A stretch of DNA of 64,000 nt from Cepaea nemoralis (Eukaryota > Mollusca > Gastropoda > Stylommatophora > Helicidae): assembly GCA_014155875.1 (NCBI GenBank), contig JACEFZ010018156.1, positions 496,001 through 560,000 on the forward strand. The letters run 5' to 3'. How positions within the stretch are numbered: the stretch's first letter is position 1; each line of letters begins with the position of its first letter. Shown here one piece after another: positions 54,509-60,300 of this stretch. The notes under the pieces were generated by a model. The model did no database searches and had not been told where the DNA came from. It saw only the letters and a program-made list of their open reading frames with translations. Position numbers and translations under genes: made by a program.

Positions 54509-57350
54509 TATATATATCTATGGGGACCACAGTCAATGGCAGACTTACATAAATCATCAACCACATTGGCAGAGATTCAGCCATTTGGTATGTTTTATAT
54601 TCCCATCATAAGTCAGAGTTGAGTTCAGTTGAGTTAAGGACCGACATTACTGCACTCAGGATATTCCCATACGTGCTCCGTCCCCTCGTTCAACAGCCAG
54701 TGAAGGGTCATACTACTAATCGTTCCCACCGCTATTTGATTAAAGGTTCTCCTGGTCTTCCCACTCAGTTATGAGATTCTTCCAGAACCCCTGCTGATCC
54801 CCCGCAATCTGATTCTTTCCACATATGGTTTCTCAATCTGTTCCCCCCGCCTTCTCTACCTGGTCCCACAAACTACGACCACCTCCGCCTTGTCCATAGG
54901 CAATCTACCACCAAGTCAGTCAGTCAAGGATCTGTTTACATGCTTTAAGGTGCATTGGACATATGATACTGGATTCACATAAAGCATGTGTAAACCAAGT
55001 CCTAGGCCTAGGGATAAAATTACAGCTATGATGTATACTGATTGTTTCATCCACTCTCTCTTGCACAGTTGTGAGACCTGAACAACATAAGTCCAACAAG
55101 ACAAAACTACATACCAAATGACCATGCACTTAAAAATATATACATTGCTTACATACTTAAAAATATAAAACTGCACTGGCTTGGTCATGTATGTAACATT
55201 GCAGATGATTAATCCACAAGCCGTTTTTTATGGATAGTTTTGTAACAGCAATAAGAACACTGGACATCCTTAGCTGTAATTCAAAGGTGTGTGCAAGTCA
55301 TGAAAGCAGTGGATATAAATGCAACAACCTGATCATAATAAGTGCAGATGCACTGTGGCATTACTCTGAGCCTCATAAAATAAGACTGCTATAATAATCA
55401 GGGAGAGAAAAACTCGTCGAATGCAAGGCTTTTTACTCAAATACAAAAGCATATGTGCATACATGTGTGTGTACATATATGCTTACTTATATTCATACAC
55501 TCATGCATGCATACATATGTTCATTACAAATTTTAACACATCAAGAATAATAGTTCACACATAAAACTGCAAGCATTTTACAATACAGACACTAATTAAA
55601 ACTAACAGACCATTAAGAATTGCTTCAAAGAGAATTTAATTTAACTATAACAATAATTACCTCCATCATAAAGATCTAGGTCTTCACTCTGTTTATCCTC
55701 AAATTCTGCTGTGAATAAGTAAAGAGTAGAGGAAATGTTCCATTCAAATGTGAATTCTCATGCAATATTTATAAAAAGCACCAAACAGTCAGTCTATCTT
55801 ATTTTCTGTACATATTAAATTTGACTGCTGTACATTACCTTTTCTATCACTATTGTCCATATTTTTATCATTTCATTGTAATTGAAATTACAAAGATAGT
55901 ACACATTATCTCATTATACAATGTCTAAAACCATTTCATACAGTCAAAGTATAGTAAATGGCACTTTTACATGCATTAACAGAATCTGTGCCAAACAAAA
56001 AGTAGGACCAAACAAAAATAAACGACAGAAAATGGGAAGTAGTGGTGTGACACAGTTATGGCTTAAAAGTTGTTAGTAAGGTAGCAGACATGTTGTATCT
56101 TAACACAGTGGCAATATTTATGTGACACATAAGCCCATGGCAGATATAGGAAGTCACTACAGATGATTATTCATCCCATGGCACTTAATCAGTTAAGGTG
56201 TATTGGCCATATGGTATCAGACCCATACTTTTATAGACCTCCTGGCATTTGAGGGGTGATGCCACTATCATGCCAGATTTTACACTGAATTAACAAAATA
56301 AGGAGGAGACCAACAAAATGTTATTTAGTACTTTCAGCTTTATTCATCATTCTATGTTTACTGTATAAACTATGTGAAAACTTTATGAAAACTGGGTATG
56401 TCGTAATGGTATAATCGTTATATGTGGGTTATACCACCCACCTCTTGACATCACAAAAGGTAACCTCATTTTTCAAATTTTGCGTGCTTTGGCACTTAAC
56501 TACTTCTAATTTTGGGTGTTTAAAAAGTTACACTTTAAGAACTAAAAGTAAATTATATACAAAATAATTTTTTATTTTTAAAATTTTAATTTGCCGGCTC
56601 TCTGGCTGAGGGGTTAGCAGATTTCTCCGTTAATTCAGAATACTCTCGTGGTTGACGTGAGCACACGAGAACTAGAAGTGGTTTGAGTTGCGCCAGTGAC
56701 TTATGAGAGTATGGAGCTGGTCGCTCAGAAAGTCATGGCGTGCTGATGAGCATAATCTAGCCTAGGAATCAACATACAGCTGAAAGATGCTGGTGTTGAC
56801 CACAAAATCCTGAAACAGGATGGAAACGCGAGAAAATTTTTTTTAAATTTAATTTTTTATTTTTCAATCTATATATATAAAAGAGAATGATTGTGTGTGT
56901 CTTTGTTTGTGTCTTTGTGTGTCCCATATACGTTCACGAATGGTCCATCCGATTGAGAAGAAATTTTCTACAGATGTTCTTCTCATTCCCGCCAAGCCAA
57001 CTGGCATAGTTTGTTAGTTTAAAAACAGTTATTTACGTATTAAATTGAATTTAATTAAAATATTACAAGGGGACTTAACTTAAGAAAAGTTATATCAAGG
57101 GACATAACTTTTAGTCGCATGTAGTATTATGTAATTTAAATAATTGTATTTTTCTTAAGTTTCATAAAATGTTTAAAGTAGTTATCAACAGTCATATGCG
57201 TTATAATATAATGATTAAATCTTTACGGCATTTTCAAAGTTTTCATAAAAATAATGCATCTATTTTAAATACGTGAAACTTTTCAAACCCATTTTTCCCG
57301 CAACGGGAACGGGAAAGGGCCAAACACAGACAGACAGACAGGACAGACAG

Positions 57351-57389
<39 letters not shown>

Positions 57390-60300
57390 TCCCCGCCAGG
57401 GGTTGGGCAAAGCCGGGCTGGGTCAGCTAGTTTAAAATAAATGATAGTGGTTATTAGTGATATTCAGTAGATGGAGTTTAAACACCATCATCATACGGGT
57501 TACAAATGAAAACCTTAAAAATGTACAGATGGCCGGTATTATTCGTTGTAGTGGGTATGGATTAGTGTCATTCTGTGTTAAGGAGTGGGTGAGTGAAAGC
57601 GTAGCTAGACCATTGCTAGTTAGTGAGCTTCTCTATGCAATCTACAACAGACAGAATACTTTAAACCAACATTAGAAAACAGAATCAAGATTTAACCAAG
57701 AAATTCAACTTTGGCAATACAATAGAATACATAAAGAGAGGCAAACTGAGAGTAATCATGAAATAATTGAGACAAAAAGAAATAGAGACTGCACCTAACA
57801 ATAAACATAAACTGTGCCTACTTTCTACGGAGATAGATTAAAGCTGCTCTAGACTTGACAAAAAGTAAAATAAATGCATTTTTAGAATGGAATCATTATC
57901 ATCACCATGTGCCATGTTGATCAGTGTGAGCAGTCATGGTTAGCCATCTGCACACAATCACCAGTCTCAGAACAGGTCTGTGTTCTTGTCTCAATAAAGT
58001 CAAATGGCCAAGCCATCTAGGTATTTATCACTTTGCCTTGCTATTTTTCCATCAATTTTACCAGGTATCACTAAATTTTCCAGCTGATTTATCCTCATAA
58101 TATACCCACAAATCTTGACTGTCTATGTCTAATTTCTCTAATCAATTTACAATTTTCATTGTTTTATTGTAGGACTGTTTCATTCGTTTTTCTGTGTATC
58201 CATGGTATTCTTTGCATTTAACTCAGAAACAATATTTCCACTACCATTAGATGTTTCTCAGGTGTCTGTTTAATGTCCACGTTTCACATGCACATAACAG
58301 TATTGATTCTATGTAGCACTTCAGTATGTTTTCTCACTGCAACTGACAGCATTTTATTGGTGAGTTTGTCATGATGATTCTTGTTCTAATGTCAACATCT
58401 TCCATCAGATGTTATGATGCCATTTCACCTGTTTAAGAATTTTCCCATTTACTTGGATGATACATTGTGGCATTTCTTTCTTCATGGAGATGACCATAAT
58501 TTCTGTTTTCATACAATTTACATTTAAATCTAATTGCTCACTGTGTACAATAACCACATCAAATAAATGCTCCAGATCCTGTTCATTGTCTGCATTCAGC
58601 ATTGTATTTTTTGCACAGTTTACATTGTTGATGTTATGTTCTCATTTGGCAACTTCTCCCATGTCTTCTATATTTTTTGCAACACTTTCACCATATAATG
58701 TAAAAAGATATCCCTGTTGCACACCTCTCTTGATTGGCTGGTATTCACCAACTTCAATATCAATGTGTATGGTGGCTTATTGTTTGTATTATATGTTCCT
58801 TCATTATAATCATTTGTTGCGCTGCAGTTTCCTGCTGTGGGTTAGTGATGTGATAGTGACATCACGTGTTGTAGGCCTGAGAGCGGGGAGGAATAGGTGG
58901 CCAATCTTTCCCTCACTTTGTCATGTGGCAAATGAGGCAATGAATTACCTGGGGATACGGTTTGATCGAAGCCTTCTTATAATGAGCACATAGACCAGGT
59001 GATAACAAAGGCCAAGTAGGTTTTGGCTGTGATGCAGCTATACGATGAGCTGGTCATGTCTGTTTTTGAATATGCGATGGCGATCCTGACTCTCAGCCGT
59101 AAGCAGATGGAAAAGATGGAAAGGATACAGAACAAAGCTATGCATATTATTCTTGGATGTACAAGAGATACATTATGCAGGGTGATGCACCATCTTCTTG
59201 ATTTTCCAACCATTGAAGACAGAATACAAATTTGCAGAGCACGTGCCTACCTCAGAGTCAATGCAAACACACAACATCCACTGCATAGTGAAATTAAGAA
59301 GGTTATGGGCAGCAGGTTAAAAAGAGGAAGGTCGTGGATGGGTCAAGCCGAAGACATATTAAACAGATGTGTTCACTTTAGGATTTAGAACCTGGCAAGG
59401 AGTGGGTACAAGTGCCAACAGATGTCTGTACGTCTTTTTCAGTTTGCATCCAACTAGACAGAAAATACAGACAAGAAAATCCAGCTGCTGTGGAGGTGTA
59501 AGTACAAGCATTGATCTTCGAGAATTCATTAGATGATTCTGTCATTTACACAGATGGGTCAGTCGTTCAACGTCTCAGAAGTTCTTGGGCCTTTATGGCT
59601 CAGGCCGGAGGGAGAATTGTGAAGGAGGATTCTGGTGCTTTTGTTGTGACCACAAGTAGCCTGACTATGGAAGTCATGGCAGTAAGTAAAGCAATCACAT
59701 GGCTTGAGACACAGACATTCACTAGGGCATGTTTCCTTAGTGACTCAATGAGCATGCTCAAGAGGATAGAGATGGGGTGGATCCGAAGAGAGTGGTTGCT
59801 GTCTCTGGAGCGGTCTCGGCTGGCAAAGATTAGTTTCCTTTTCATGCCAGGGTGTGTGGGAGTACAAGGAAATGAGCGGGCTGACAAGCTCGCAGGTAAG
59901 GCTACTGTGGAAGGCAGACGCGCCATGGACTAGGCTGACATTCTGAATGCTCTAGGAGAAGTAAATCGTTCGCAAGAACCAAGTCATGACTGTAAATCTA
60001 CAACCATGATCAGGATGCGAGAACAGCAAATTAAAAGAGGTGTGGCCAAACAAGACCACTCTGCAGGAAGCCAAAGAGGATTGATAAACCAACACAGAAC
60101 TGGTGTTGTTAGCCGCTACATGCTGCAGGATTTGCTGAGGAGGGAATCCAAGTACTTATGGACTGAATGGTTTGATGTGCAATGAGGATGATCTGTCGAC
60201 TAACTAACTGACTGACTGACTGACTAACTTTGACATGTGATGAGTCCAGGCATCATCCATGCTCATGACATTACCAGCACAGCTTGCTATCAACTTTAGT

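Noticed and set aside
54110..54622. Overlapping long frames on both strands
   Set aside because: All are translations of TG, CA, CAGA and TA repeats.
58457..58993. 178-codon plus-strand frame
   Set aside because: Antisense to the LINE E relic and running into an unrelated SINE fragment; no domain.
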